64,000 nucleotides of DNA from Fluviicola sp. (GCF_039596395.1 NZ_JBCNJT010000004.1:344088-408087), one strand, 5' to 3'; shown: positions 53,142 through 62,497, counted from the stretch's first letter. A program made the numbers and translations. The notes: generated from the sequence alone by a model not told the origin.

Positions 53142-54164
53142 ATGAACAGTTTTACAGATCAGCGGAATATTATCAAACACCTTAACGTTCAGCGTGTTTG
53201 GAATCTGGCTATGCTTCGTTTTTCCTATGGCTTGGCCCGTTTGTTCAAACTTCAAAAAAACTGGGGCAAACCTTTTGCGTTAAGTATCGAACCAACAACC
53301 GCCTGCAACCTGGGTTGTCCGGCTTGCCCGAGTGGCTTGAAAGCATTCAGCCGTCCAACAGGGAAAATCGACCTTTACCAGCATCAAAACTGGCTTTCAC
53401 AGGTTTCCGGTTCTGTTTTTTACATCAATTACTATTTCCAGGGCGAACCTTTTCTGCATCCGCAATTCCTGGAACTGATCAAAGAAGCGAAACGCAATAA
53501 GATTTATACCGCAACTTCTACCAATGCACATTTCATTGATGCCAAAAAAGCGCAGGAAATTGTGGCCTCCGGTATGGACCGCTTGATTATTTCCATTGAC
53601 GGATTGACACAGGAAACGTACGAATCCTACCGCATTCACGGAAAACTCGATAAAGTAATCGATGGAGCAAAAGCCATGGTACAAGCCAAAAAAGAAGCAA
53701 ACAGCGCTACGCCTCATTTGATTTTCCAGTTTTTGGTAGTAAAAGCCAACGAACACCAAATTGCGGAAGTGCAGGAACTGGCAACCGAAATCGGTATTGA
53801 TGAAGTGCGGTTCAAAACCGCGCAGGTTTACGATTATGAACACGGAAACGAACTGATTCCCGACAACGAAGCGTATTCGCGCTATGTGAAGCAGAAAGAC
53901 GGAACGTACCGTTTCAAATACAAAGGCGGAAACAGCTGCTGGCGCATGTGGTCTTCGAGTGTCCTGACCTGGGACGGACAAGTGGTTCCCTGTTGTTTCG
54001 ACAAAGATGCGCATCACACCCTGGGAAGCTTGCAGGAACAATCTTTCGAAATGATCTGGAAAAGTCCGGCCTACCGTTCATTCCGGAACACCGTGCTACA
54101 GGACCGCAACTCGATAGAGATTTGTACGAATTGCTCGGAAGGCGCAAAAGTATGGATCGATTGA
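53142..54164 (+). CDS. Radical SAM protein with SPASM-type C-terminus
   Basis: The 340-residue enzyme binds a 4Fe-4S cluster through Cys55, Cys59 and Cys62 (TACNLGCPACPSG, the CxxxCxxC motif) and uses S-adenosylmethionine radicals. The barrel covers about 45-250 (FQGEPFLHP, TSTNAHFI, ISIDGLTQETYE). The C-terminal region has further cysteines (GNSCWRMW, QVVPCCFDKD, IEICTNCSEG) typical of SPASM auxiliary clusters. No small peptide or partner gene is adjacent, so the substrate is unknown. The -7-like box TAATTTCG lies at 53125-53132. Confidence 0.88.
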   Translation: MNSFTDQRNIIKHLNVQRVWNLAMLRFSYGLARLFKLQKNWGKPFALSIEPTTACNLGCPACPSGLKAFSRPTGKIDLYQHQNWLSQVSGSVFYINYYFQGEPFLHPQFLELIKEAKRNKIYTATSTNAHFIDAKKAQEIVASGMDRLIISIDGLTQETYESYRIHGKLDKVIDGAKAMVQAKKEANSATPHLIFQFLVVKANEHQIAEVQELATEIGIDEVRFKTAQVYDYEHGNELIPDNEAYSRYVKQKDGTYRFKYKGGNSCWRMWSSSVLTWDGQVVPCCFDKDAHHTLGSLQEQSFEMIWKSPAYRSFRNTVLQDRNSIEICTNCSEGAKVWID

Positions 54165-54165
54165 C

Positions 54166-54236
54166 AATTATGAATTATCAATTTGGCAATTATCAAGGTC
54201 CGCTATCTTGATAATTATTCATTGATAATTCTTCTA
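54166..54236. repeat. Inverted short-word array (AATTATCAA type)
   Basis: AATTATGAATTATCAATTTGG and AATTATCAAGG on the left face CTTGATAATT and TTGATAATTC on the right; AATTATCAAG is exactly complementary to CTTGATAATT. Confidence 0.65.
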
Positions 54237-54264
54237 GCACGACACCTCTTTGTTGAACTGCACT

Positions 54265-54282
54265 AATCCGCCGCGGCGGATT
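54265..54282. repeat. Short GC palindrome AATCCGCCGCGGCGGATT
   Basis: A perfect 18-base palindrome. It resembles the AGCCGCGGCT core found in the word arrays at 41300 and 37074. Confidence 0.55.
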
Positions 54283-54308
54283 CAGTATCAAAAGCTATCG
54301 CTTTTTCT

Positions 54309-54316
54309 TATATTTG
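54309..54316 (+). promoter_or_regulatory. -7 promoter box of kbl
   Basis: TATATTTG, 20 nt before the ATG at 54337. Confidence 0.5.
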
Positions 54317-54336
54317 CGAGAAAATAAAAAGAGACC

Positions 54337-55527
54337 ATGTACGGAAAAATGAAAGATTACCTTTCCGAGGAATTGAATACGATCAAGGAAGGTGGAATAT
54401 TTAAGAAAGAACGCATCATTACTTCTCCTCAGGGAGCAAAAGTGAATGTGAGTTCGGGTGACGAAGTTGTCATCATGTGTGCAAACAATTATCTTGGACT
54501 TTCCTCCCATCCTGCTGTTATTCAAGCTGCGAAAGATGCTTTGGACACGCATGGATTCGGGATGTCGTCTGTTCGTTTTATTTGCGGAACGCAGGACATT
54601 CACAAAGAACTGGAAGCAAAAATCGCTAAGTTCTACGGTACGGAAGATACTATTTTATATGCCGCTGCTTTTGATGCGAACGGTGGGGTTTTCGAACCTT
54701 TGTTCGGAGAAGAAGACGCAATCATTTCCGATGAATTAAATCACGCTTCGATCATTGACGGTATCCGTTTATGCAAAGCTCAGCGTTACCGCTACAAGCA
54801 CTCCGACATGGCTGACCTGGAAGAGCAATTGAAAAAAGCCCAGGCACAACGTCACCGCATCATTGTTACTGACGGGGTTTTCTCCATGGACGGTGACATC
54901 GCCAAAATGAACGAAATCTGTGATCTGGCTGACAAATACGACGCATTGGTTATGACAGACGAGTGTCACAGCGCCGGATTTATCGGAAAAACAGGTCGTG
55001 GAGTGCCTGAATACCACAATTGCCAGGACCGCGTAGATATTATTACAGGAACTTTGGGTAAGGCACTTGGAGGTGCGATGGGTGGTTATACAACCGGGAA
55101 AAAGGAAATCATTGAAATGCTTCGTCAGCGTTCAAGACCTTATTTGTTCTCCAACTCGCTGGCTCCTTCCATTGTCGGGGCATCGAACGCAGTTTTCGAC
55201 ATTTTGAGTTCCACTACGGAATTGCGCGACAAACTGGAATCGAACACCAAATACTTCAAGGAAAGAATCATTGCGGCAGGATTTGACATCAAGCCGGGAG
55301 ATTCACCTATCGTTCCAATTATGTTGTACGATGCAGCTTTATCCCAGCAATTTGCAGACAAACTATTGCAGGAAGGCGTTTACGCTATCGGTTTCTTCTA
55401 CCCGGTAGTTGCAAAAGGAGCAGCACGTATCCGCACACAAATCTCGGCAGCTCACAGCATCGCCGACCTGGACAAGGCAATCGCCGCATTCATCAAGGTC
55501 GGAAAAGAATTGAAGGTGATTCAATAA
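54337..55527 (+). CDS. kbl: Glycine C-acetyltransferase (2-amino-3-ketobutyrate CoA ligase)
   Basis: Kbl splits 2-amino-3-ketobutyrate with CoA to glycine and acetyl-CoA in threonine breakdown, or works in reverse. At 396 residues it is a typical class II PLP transferase: [71 protein letters not shown] and the PLP lysine K242 in [14 protein letters not shown]. Its usual partner threonine dehydrogenase (tdh) is not in the window. Confidence 0.95.
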   Translation: MYGKMKDYLSEELNTIKEGGIFKKERIITSPQGAKVNVSSGDEVVIMCANNYLGLSSHPAVIQAAKDALDTHGFGMSSVRFICGTQDIHKELEAKIAKFYGTEDTILYAAAFDANGGVFEPLFGEEDAIISDELNHASIIDGIRLCKAQRYRYKHSDMADLEEQLKKAQAQRHRIIVTDGVFSMDGDIAKMNEICDLADKYDALVMTDECHSAGFIGKTGRGVPEYHNCQDRVDIITGTLGKALGGAMGGYTTGKKEIIEMLRQRSRPYLFSNSLAPSIVGASNAVFDILSSTTELRDKLESNTKYFKERIIAAGFDIKPGDSPIVPIMLYDAALSQQFADKLLQEGVYAIGFFYPVVAKGAARIRTQISAAHSIADLDKAIAAFIKVGKELKVIQ

Positions 55528-55561
55528 TAGTTGAACAACATAGAATAAAAATCTGTTGGTG

Positions 55562-55583
55562 GGGACGCGATGTATCGCGTCCC
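55562..55583. repeat. Palindromic hairpin GGGACGCGAT-GT-ATCGCGTCCC
   Basis: A ten-base perfect stem with a two-base loop after kbl. It resembles the other GTAGGGGCG-type palindromes. Confidence 0.65.
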
Positions 55584-55610
55584 TTCTGGTTTAAAACCAG
55601 CCATATTCCA

Positions 55611-55646
55611 ACAAGTAGAGACGCGAATCATCGTGTCACTACTTGT
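55611..55646. repeat. Palindromic hairpin ACAAGTAG/CTACTTGT
   Basis: The outer stem (8 bp) encloses AGACGCGA-ATCA-TCGTGTCA, itself largely paired. It is related in sequence to the hairpin at 55562 and to the degenerate copy near 25540. Confidence 0.6.
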
Positions 55647-55660
55647 ATAAAAAAAAACCA

Positions 55661-55689
55661 TTGGTTCAATGGAATAAAAACTATCTTTG
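55661..55689 (+). promoter_or_regulatory. Promoter of the GT2 gene
   Basis: TTG (55661-55663), 18 bp, TATCTTTG (55682-55689), with a leader of about 57 nt to the ATG. Confidence 0.55.
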
Positions 55690-55748
55690 TGCGCTAAAAA
55701 TCTAATGCATTTCGCATTAGTAGTTGAACAATTAACAAAGATAAATCT

Positions 55749-57641
55749 ATGACAAGGTCTTTACTTGTTTTATTTTGCGCGGTATTCACGCTTTCTGCTT
55801 TCGGGCAAATCAAACGCGATGTATCCGGATATTACCAGGATTACAGAACGAAAGGCCCTTCGGATGAAGTTCCGGTTCAGTTGGTTAACAAAAAAACAGG
55901 TAAAACCTATCAGGCGATTACGGATGAGGATGGTAAATTCTTATTCAAGGGCGTCGAATTACTGCCAAATACAGATACGACCGTTTTCGAACTATCTGTT
56001 GCCAGCAAAAAATACAAGCAGGAAGTATTCACGATCAAACTCGATGACGATCATACCAGTGAGTACAAAATGGACCAGAAAAACCCGTTCAAAACTTCTA
56101 CGAAAGTTACGTGGATGTTTGATTGGGGAACCTGGAACGGAAAAGAAAATTACTGGTCGCATTTCACTGCAAAAGCAGTATTGGTAATTTACGGAGGATG
56201 TTTGGTCCTGGTATTCATCTACTCTTTGTTACAACTTTCCTTATCAATTGCCTATGCCAGAAGTAAAAAACGCAAATCGCAGGAAGTAAAACCGGTTTAC
56301 AACCCGGATACGGCTCTTACGGTTACAGTTCAGTTACCTATGTACAACGAAATGTATGTTGCGGACCGTATTATCGAATCAGCGGCGGCATTTGATTACC
56401 CGAGAGATAAATTCGACATCCAGGTACTGGACGATTCTACGGACGAAACCAAAGACCTGATCGCGAAAAAAGTAGCGGAAGTGGCTGCACGTGGTGTACG
56501 TATCGAGCACATTCACCGTGTGGACAGAACAGGATATAAAGCCGGAGCTCTGGACTCGGCAATGAATAAGGTACAGGGAGAATTCATCGCAATCTTTGAT
56601 GCGGATTTCGTTCCGGAAAAAGATTGGTTACAGCGCACAATGCCTTACTTTGAGACAGATGACAATATCGGTGTTGTTCAGACACGTTGGGGGCACTTGA
56701 ATAAAAACTATTCGTTATTAACGGAATTACAGGCATTCGGTTTGAACGGTCACTTTGCTGCAGAGCAGGGAGGTCGTAATGCCGCAGGACATTTCATCAA
56801 CTTTAACGGTACGGGCGGTATTTGGCGCAAAAAATGTATCGAAAGTGCAGGTGGATGGGAACACGATACTTTGACAGAGGATTTGGACCTGAGCTACCGT
56901 GCCCAGTTGAGAGGATGGAAATTCAAGTACCTGGAGGATGTAGTTGCACCTGCTGAATTACCGATTACGATGTCGGCACTGAAAGCACAGCAGCACCGTT
57001 GGATGAAAGGTGGAGCGGAGTGTTTCGTGAAAATGTGGAAAACAATCCTGACTTTCAAGAACGTAAGGCTTTCCGATCGTGTTCACGGTATGGCACACCT
57101 ATTCAACTCGTCGGTATTCATGTTCATTTTGATCATGTCTCTATTGAGTTTGGTTGTATTGCAGATCAAAGACAGTTTCTCAGATTTGAATTACGTGATC
57201 CAGTACGGTTCGGTCTTTATCTTAAGTACGGTATTCCTGATGTATTATTACTGGCTGGCTTACCGCGATAAAACAGACAATAAGTTTACTTCCTTCTTCC
57301 GCTTCCTGGGTCGTTTCTTATTATTCCTGACGGTTTCATTGGGTCTTTCCCTGGCGAATACCATTGCTGTATTGGAAGGATTTATGGGAATCAAAAGCTC
57401 GTTCGTTAGAACACCAAAGTTCAACGTAAGCAAAAAGAACGAATTCAAAGGAAACAAATACGATAAGAAAAGCATTTCACTGATTACGATCGGAGAAGGA
57501 ATCCTGATGTGCGTATTCGGGTTTACGGTTGTAAACAGAGCCATTTACGGAGATTTAGGAATGGTTCCTTTCCATCTGATGCTGACTATCGGATACGGAA
57601 TTGTGTTCTTTAATTCATTGAAAGAATTGAGACAAGGGTAA
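55749..57641 (+). CDS. GT2 glycosyltransferase with N-terminal secreted domain
   Basis: The 630-residue protein has a signal peptide (SAFGQ), a carboxypeptidase-regulatory-like beta-sandwich (about 30-115, VQLVNKKTGKTYQAITDEDGKF) and a first membrane helix (about 145-170). A cellulose-synthase-like GT2 domain follows (about 195-430) with VTVQLPMYNE, LDDSTDET (donor aspartates), DADFVPE (DxD) and QQHRW (Q414 to W418), then four helices (about 455-630). The sandwich is outside the inner membrane and the GT domain in the cytoplasm, so one polypeptide joins synthesis to an external module. The product polymer is unknown. Confidence 0.88.
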   Translation: MTRSLLVLFCAVFTLSAFGQIKRDVSGYYQDYRTKGPSDEVPVQLVNKKTGKTYQAITDEDGKFLFKGVELLPNTDTTVFELSVASKKYKQEVFTIKLDDDHTSEYKMDQKNPFKTSTKVTWMFDWGTWNGKENYWSHFTAKAVLVIYGGCLVLVFIYSLLQLSLSIAYARSKKRKSQEVKPVYNPDTALTVTVQLPMYNEMYVADRIIESAAAFDYPRDKFDIQVLDDSTDETKDLIAKKVAEVAARGVRIEHIHRVDRTGYKAGALDSAMNKVQGEFIAIFDADFVPEKDWLQRTMPYFETDDNIGVVQTRWGHLNKNYSLLTELQAFGLNGHFAAEQGGRNAAGHFINFNGTGGIWRKKCIESAGGWEHDTLTEDLDLSYRAQLRGWKFKYLEDVVAPAELPITMSALKAQQHRWMKGGAECFVKMWKTILTFKNVRLSDRVHGMAHLFNSSVFMFILIMSLLSLVVLQIKDSFSDLNYVIQYGSVFILSTVFLMYYYWLAYRDKTDNKFTSFFRFLGRFLLFLTVSLGLSLANTIAVLEGFMGIKSSFVRTPKFNVSKKNEFKGNKYDKKSISLITIGEGILMCVFGFTVVNRAIYGDLGMVPFHLMLTIGYGIVFFNSLKELRQG

Positions 57642-57665
57642 AACCAATCAAAAAAAAATAAAAAC

Positions 57666-57695
57666 AGTAGGGGCGGAAAATTTTCCGCCCCTACT
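57666..57695. repeat. Perfect palindrome, GTAGGGGCG family
   Basis: AGTAGGGGCGGAAAA is followed at once by its exact reverse complement (15+15), between two convergent genes, one base before the 57696 gene end. Confidence 0.75.
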
Positions 57696-58256
57696 CTATT
57701 GTATAAACTTGTAATTCTCGATCCACGTGGAATCCGTCACATCGTAGAGCAATTTCCAAAAACAGGTATCAACGATGTAATCAAAATCCAGCTGTTTGAT
57801 GTTGTAACGCTTTGCCAGGTATTCCTCCTGTTTTAAACCCGGCCTCATGCGGCCATGACTCCACCCCGCTTCGTTTTTCCCGTTGTAGGGCCAATCAGAA
57901 AAGCGGAGCTTCCACAAACTGTCCAGCGCCGGACAATAACCGATTTCCGCCCGAATAGTATCGTTTACAAAAACACCACCTACAATTTTGTTCTGTTTGA
58001 AATAATCGATTTTCCCGGGATTGAACGGGCTGGGCCAGTAACCGCTCAGAACCTTGATGAATTCATCTTTACTGGCGTAAACCCTTTTTGCGCGAAGCAC
58101 CCCGTCGTTGGAGTATTTCATAGCTACAAAACTTACCACACTCGAATTGGCCCCCGTAGAAATACGCGCACCGAAAACGATCCGGTAGGAAGGCTGATCC
58201 ACCTCCGAAAACGAAAGCGAACAAAGAAGCAGCAAGATAAGTACACCGTATTTCAC
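57696..58256 (-). CDS. Hypothetical secreted protein
   Basis: I do not recognise this 186-residue protein. A short signal peptide (MKYGVLILLLLCSLSFSEV) precedes a mature domain with many tryptophans and aromatic residues (YWPSPFNPGKIDYF, KLRFSDWPYNGKNEAGW, YIVDTCFWKLLYDVTDSTWIE). The start is GTG at 58256. A small beta-rich envelope protein is likely; no motif was identified. It converges with the GT2 gene across the palindrome. Confidence 0.6.
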   Translation of the reverse strand: MKYGVLILLLLCSLSFSEVDQPSYRIVFGARISTGANSSVVSFVAMKYSNDGVLRAKRVYASKDEFIKVLSGYWPSPFNPGKIDYFKQNKIVGGVFVNDTIRAEIGYCPALDSLWKLRFSDWPYNGKNEAGWSHGRMRPGLKQEEYLAKRYNIKQLDFDYIVDTCFWKLLYDVTDSTWIENYKFIQ

Positions 58257-58289
58257 ACTGCATTTAACGGAGACTGACGCAAAATTGTT

Positions 58290-58405
58290 TCATTCGGTCA
58301 GAATGAGAGCGAAAATGAGAATGATGAAAACAAAATACTTTATGTCTAAAGCTAATTGAACTGAAGCAGATCACGAAAATCTATTCCTCATTCTCATTCT
58401 GCTTT
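58290..58405. repeat. Inverted short-word array (GAATGAGAA type)
   Basis: CAGAATGAGAGCGAAAATGAG and GAGAATGATGA on the left face CTCATTCTCATTCTG on the right. This is the same word as the array in 12733-12820. Confidence 0.6.
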
Positions 58406-58970
58406 AGTCGAAGCGGATGACCTGAGTAGGTGTTACCAAAGCATTCAAACGGATATCTGTCGGGAGTACATCTTCGATCTTAGTTTCCGGATCAAAGTAA
58501 TGCAAACCGATAAACAGGCAATTCGGGGCGCATTTACGCAAAAAACGATCGTAGAACCCTTTTCCGTAGCCCACACGGTTTCCTTTTACATCTGCGGCTA
58601 AAAGCGGCACAAACACGATATCAAAACGGTCTGCGGCAATGACTTTTCCTTTTTTGGGTTCGGGAATTCCCTTTTGATTGACTTCCAGCTGATCCGTGGA
58701 TTCGAACAGGTAATGGCGCATTTCCATGTTCTCGAAATTACTCTTCGGAATGGCAACCGATGCCCCGATTCCGATAGCTCTTTCCAATAGCAGGTAAGTA
58801 TTTACTTCCCGCTGTCTTTCGATGGGAAGAAATAAAGAAATCATCTTTTCCGAAAGTTGAAAATGGGTCAACGTTTGTTCCACAATTGTTTCGGAAAGCC
58901 TTTCAATCTCTCCCGGAGAAAGTTGAAGCCTCATTTCTCGATACTTGTGACGCAATTCTGCTTTTGTCAT
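58404..58970 (-). CDS. 5-formyltetrahydrofolate cyclo-ligase
   Basis: The enzyme converts 5-formyl-THF to 5,10-methenyl-THF with ATP, returning the stored folate to the one-carbon pool. From the ATG at 58970 the 188 residues show LRHKYREMRLQLSP, IPKSNF, and the family signature NRVGYGKGFYDRFLRK, with FDIVFVPLLAADVKG before it. A TTG 18 nt upstream would extend the frame but is less likely. No folate gene is adjacent. Confidence 0.93.
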   Translation of the reverse strand: MTKAELRHKYREMRLQLSPGEIERLSETIVEQTLTHFQLSEKMISLFLPIERQREVNTYLLLERAIGIGASVAIPKSNFENMEMRHYLFESTDQLEVNQKGIPEPKKGKVIAADRFDIVFVPLLAADVKGNRVGYGKGFYDRFLRKCAPNCLFIGLHYFDPETKIEDVLPTDIRLNALVTPTQVIRFD

Positions 58971-59146
58971 ACTACTCTTTTGAACCAATGCCTGAACCCC
59001 GCTAATGTGGTCTTAATTTTCGGGAGAATAATTTTCGGCTAAATTAGTTGAAAGACAGTAATTAAACAAAAGTGAGCGAATTTATATTCCTAGTGTTTTT
59101 TAACAAAAAAAGCCCCTAAGCTTTGCAAGAACTTTCTTTTAGTCTG

Positions 59147-59154
59147 TATATTTA
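59147..59154 (+). promoter_or_regulatory. -7-like box before the 59159 gene
   Basis: TATATTTA differs from TAnnTTTG by the last base; CGAC then GTG follows, the same 4-nt spacing as the other leaderless candidates. Confidence 0.35.
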
Positions 59155-59158
59155 CGAC

Positions 59159-59521
59159 GTGTTTAAAAGATTGCGTTTATTCTCCCTCATTTGTTTTTTG
59201 TCGCTAAGCAGCAATTTAGTGGGAAATTTCGTTTGGACTTTCCTGGAGGAAAAGCAATCTGTAAGCCTTGCTTCTGAAGAAGACGAAGACAATGAAGAGC
59301 CTGATTCCGATACGGATGAGAACAACACCGGGAGCAGCAAAAGAGGAATCAACCTCTTGGAAGAAGAACTTCATCTGGCAGACCATCCTGCTCTTTCAAG
59401 CTTCGACATCGATTTCAATTTCATGGAAAAAAGCACTTTTTCCGTAATCACAGACAAAACCAACGGTTCTGAAAAAGCACCATTGGACAATCCACCCGAG
59501 AGGATACATGAATTCAGCTAA
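59159..59521 (+). CDS. Small secreted acidic protein before the SulP gene
   Basis: I do not recognise this product. From GTG at 59159 it has 120 residues: a membrane helix or signal (LRLFSLICFLSLSSNLVGNF), then an acidic low-complexity linker (SEEDEDNEEPDSDTDENN) and a mixed C-terminal part with ITDKTNGSEKAP. A TTG at 59123 is an alternative start. It lies 35 nt before SulP and is likely co-transcribed with the SulP-carbonic anhydrase pair, so it may be an accessory protein of that transporter. Confidence 0.55.
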   Translation: MFKRLRLFSLICFLSLSSNLVGNFVWTFLEEKQSVSLASEEDEDNEEPDSDTDENNTGSSKRGINLLEEELHLADHPALSSFDIDFNFMEKSTFSVITDKTNGSEKAPLDNPPERIHEFS

Positions 59522-59556
59522 CATTTATCATTAGTTTATTTCATTATCCATTTTTC

Positions 59557-61071
59557 ATGAAAAATTTATTCAAGACCTGGAAGCAGGATGCTCCTGCCGG
59601 CCTGGTCGTATTTTTAGTTGCGGTTCCGCTGTGTCTTGGAATTGCACTGGCTTCCGAGGCACCCGTATTTTCAGGATTGATTGCGGGTATTATCGGGGGA
59701 ATTGTAGTCGGAAGTATTTCCGGTTCCTCTATCGGAGTGTCTGGTCCTGCAGCAGGATTGGCAGCAATTGTTGCAGCGGCTATCCACGATTTGGGTTCGT
59801 TTGAATTGTTCCTTGCAGCAGTTGTTTTTGCAGGAATTCTTCAAGTCATTTTAGGACTGATCCGCGCTGGGTTCATTTCCTTTTACTTCCCGAACGTGGT
59901 GATCAAGGGAATGCTGGCAGCCATCGGTTTGCTGATCATTTTCAAGCAATTGCCTCACGCTGTGGGATACGATGCGGATTACGAAGGAGATGAATCCTTT
60001 TTCCAGGCAGACGGACATAACACGTTTTCGGAGCTTTTCTACAGTTTGAATTACATCACCATTCCGGCGCTGATCATTTGCGCGGTGTCGATTGGCTTGC
60101 TCATTCTCTGGGATACAAAGTTCATACAGAAGACGTTCCTGAAATTTGTTCCCGGCCCGCTCTTAGTGGTTCTGCTGGGAATCTTGGCTACAATTATGTT
60201 GCAGGGAACTTCCTGGGCACTGATCCCGAAACACCGCGTGGATTTGGGAATTTCCGGAAAACCATTCAAAGAGTTATTCACCTTCCCGGATTTCAGTCAG
60301 CTGGGGAATTACAAATTGTACCTTACCGCAGCAACTGTGGCCATAGTAGCCAGTCTCGAAACCCTTCTGAGTGTGGATGCATCCGATAAGCTTGATCCCA
60401 AGAAACGGATCACGTCCGGGAACCGCGAATTAATCGCACAGGGAGTCGGGAATACACTTTCCGGGTTGATCGGAGGACTTCCTGTAACGCAAGTAGTTGT
60501 GCGAACATCTGCAAACGTCAATTCCGGGGGATTGAATAAATTGTCTACGATCATACACGGAACACTGATCGCTGTAACGGTACTTTCCGTTCCGGCAGTC
60601 TTTAATTACATTCCGTATGCTTCGCTGGCTGCTGTCCTGATCATGGTAGGATTTAAACTGGCAAAACCGAGCCTTTTCAAAAAGGTGTTTAAAGAAGGAT
60701 GGCTGCAATTCATTCCGTTTATGGCAACGATATTGGGAATTTTATTTACGGATCTTTTAATCGGGATTTCCATCGGTTTGGGAGTTTCATTTTTGGTGAT
60801 CCTGTACTACAATTTTAAATTATCTCACTATCTTTCCGTCGACGAAAATGTATATAAGATTCGCTTGACGGAACACATGACTTTCCTCAATAAAGCCTCC
60901 CTGATCGAGACCTTGCTGAAGATCCCGAATGGTGTCAAAGTGATCATTGATGAAAGTCAGGCCAAATTTTTAGCGCACGATATCGTAGAGTCGATTGAAG
61001 ACTTTAAAATCCGTGCAAAAGACAAAAACATAGAAATAGAAATTATTACACCAAAAAAACTAGAAGTATGA
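59557..61071 (+). CDS. SulP-family anion/bicarbonate transporter
   Basis: The 504-residue inner-membrane protein has about ten to twelve helices (about 15-430), with the SulP signature VAVPLCLGIALASEAPVFSGLIAGIIGG and GISVGVSGPAAGL-like GSSIGVSGPAAGLAAIV, and a C-terminal STAS-like tail (about 425-504, KASLIETLLKIPNGVKVIIDE). Pairing with carbonic anhydrase suggests bicarbonate uptake in a carbon-supply or pH role. The gene overlaps the next by ATGA. Confidence 0.93.
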   Translation: MKNLFKTWKQDAPAGLVVFLVAVPLCLGIALASEAPVFSGLIAGIIGGIVVGSISGSSIGVSGPAAGLAAIVAAAIHDLGSFELFLAAVVFAGILQVILGLIRAGFISFYFPNVVIKGMLAAIGLLIIFKQLPHAVGYDADYEGDESFFQADGHNTFSELFYSLNYITIPALIICAVSIGLLILWDTKFIQKTFLKFVPGPLLVVLLGILATIMLQGTSWALIPKHRVDLGISGKPFKELFTFPDFSQLGNYKLYLTAATVAIVASLETLLSVDASDKLDPKKRITSGNRELIAQGVGNTLSGLIGGLPVTQVVVRTSANVNSGGLNKLSTIIHGTLIAVTVLSVPAVFNYIPYASLAAVLIMVGFKLAKPSLFKKVFKEGWLQFIPFMATILGILFTDLLIGISIGLGVSFLVILYYNFKLSHYLSVDENVYKIRLTEHMTFLNKASLIETLLKIPNGVKVIIDESQAKFLAHDIVESIEDFKIRAKDKNIEIEIITPKKLEV

Positions 61072-61694
61072 AAGACATTTTTGAAGGAAACAAGAAATGG
61101 GTAGAAGAAACATTGGCAAAAGATCCGTCATTCTTTGACAATTTATCTAAGGGCCAAACACCCGAATATTTATGGATCGGTTGTTCAGACAGCCGTGTGC
61201 CTGCAAACGAAATCGTAAACCTGCCTCCGGGAAGTATTTTCGTTCAGCGTAACATCGCAAACCAGGTAATCAATTCCGACATGAACTTATTGAGTGTTGT
61301 TTACTACGCGGTAAAATACCTGAAAGTAAGACACATCATGATCGTAGGGCATTACGGTTGCGGTGGTGTTGCTGCTGCTATGAGCAATAACAGCTTCGGG
61401 TTCCTGGACAACTGGCTGGTAAGCATTAAGAATGTATACTTAAAGAACCAGGCAGAATTGGAAGCCATTGAAGACCAGGAAAAAAGAACAGACCGTTTGG
61501 TAGAATTAAACGCTATCCAGCAATCGGTGAATATGGCGAAAATCTCTTTCATCCAGGAAGAATGGCAGCAAGGGAATCCGTTGGAAATCCACGCGTTGGT
61601 TTACAGCCTGAAAGATGGTTTGTTACGCGATATGAATACATCGATCAACAGCGCAACTGATTTAAAACCTGTTTTCCAGTTTTACCAGTTCTAA
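61068..61694 (+). CDS. Beta-carbonic anhydrase
   Basis: This enzyme interconverts CO2 and bicarbonate with zinc. The 208-residue cytosolic protein shows the beta-class ligands Cys39, Asp41-Arg43 (IGCSDSRVPANEI), His95 and Cys98 (IVGHYGCGGVAAAM). The ATGA overlap with SulP means translation coupling, and the pair probably acts as a bicarbonate uptake-and-use module. The AlkD-like gene follows by 3 nt. Confidence 0.96.
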   Translation: MKDIFEGNKKWVEETLAKDPSFFDNLSKGQTPEYLWIGCSDSRVPANEIVNLPPGSIFVQRNIANQVINSDMNLLSVVYYAVKYLKVRHIMIVGHYGCGGVAAAMSNNSFGFLDNWLVSIKNVYLKNQAELEAIEDQEKRTDRLVELNAIQQSVNMAKISFIQEEWQQGNPLEIHALVYSLKDGLLRDMNTSINSATDLKPVFQFYQF

Positions 61695-61697
61695 GCA

Positions 61698-62375
61698 ATG
61701 GTCGAAGAGACAATCATCCAGCTGGAAGAGCTTTTTGAACCATTTCGTCATGCACAACGCGCTCAAACAGCGAGTGCATACATGCGGGATCAGTTCCCGT
61801 TTATCGGAATGAAAACGGAAATCCGCAGAACGGCTCAGAAAAGCTGGGTCGATTCGCTCAAAACACTAGATGACAGAAATTTAAGATGGTCGGTAATTCG
61901 CGCTCTTTGGAATAAAGAAGAGCGCGATTACCAACATACCGCCATCGACCTATTGAATTCCTGGCCGAAGAAGTACTTTTCGGAAGCAGATGCAGCGGAA
62001 CTGGAATGGATCCTCGATCAAAAATCGTGGTGGGACACCGTAGATGCGATTGCTTCCAATTATTTGGGGAAATGGGCGTTGCTCTTTCCTGAAAAAGCCC
62101 GCGAAACTTTTGAAAAGTGGCGCTACCATGAATCATTCTGGCTGCAGCGCTCCTGTTTGATCTATCAACTGAAATATAAGAATCAGGTCGACACTGCTTA
62201 CCTGGAAGACCTCATCAAACAGATGAACAGCAACAAGGAATTCTTTATTCAAAAAGCCATCGGCTGGTCTTTACGTCAATTATCCAAATGCAACCCGGAA
62301 GAAGTGGTTCGTATTCTCGGCAATCATCCGATTAAAGGGCTGGCGTTGAGAGAGGCGAGTAAATACCTGGACTAA
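61698..62375 (+). CDS. AlkD-like DNA alkylation repair protein
   Basis: The 225-residue all-helical protein is a HEAT-like repeat DNA glycosylase of the AlkD/AlkC group, which removes alkylated purines such as 3-methyladenine. Supporting segments: FPFIGMKTEIRRTAQKSW, RALWNKEERDYQHTAIDLL, WWDTVDAIASNYLG and FWLQRSCLIYQLKYK, with the C-terminal KAIGWSLRQLSKCNPEEVV. The catalytic Asp and the aromatic cage residues (W in SWWDTVD) appear kept. Only 3 nt separate it from carbonic anhydrase, so it shares the transcript though the pathway link is unclear. Confidence 0.9.
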   Translation: MVEETIIQLEELFEPFRHAQRAQTASAYMRDQFPFIGMKTEIRRTAQKSWVDSLKTLDDRNLRWSVIRALWNKEERDYQHTAIDLLNSWPKKYFSEADAAELEWILDQKSWWDTVDAIASNYLGKWALLFPEKARETFEKWRYHESFWLQRSCLIYQLKYKNQVDTAYLEDLIKQMNSNKEFFIQKAIGWSLRQLSKCNPEEVVRILGNHPIKGLALREASKYLD

Positions 62376-62442
62376 TTATCAAGGATGAATGGTTCAATTA
62401 TCAAGGAGGCTTCATTCTTGATAAAATTTATAATTGATCATT
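62376..62442. repeat. Inverted short-word array (AATTATCAA type)
   Basis: AATTATCAAGG and TCAATTATCAAGG on the left face CTTGATAA and ATAATTGATC on the right. Same word as the array at 54166. Confidence 0.55.
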
Positions 62443-62497
62443 TAAATTTCCTTGTTACTTTTCCAAAATCGGTCATTACCTCTGAAAACCCACGACT

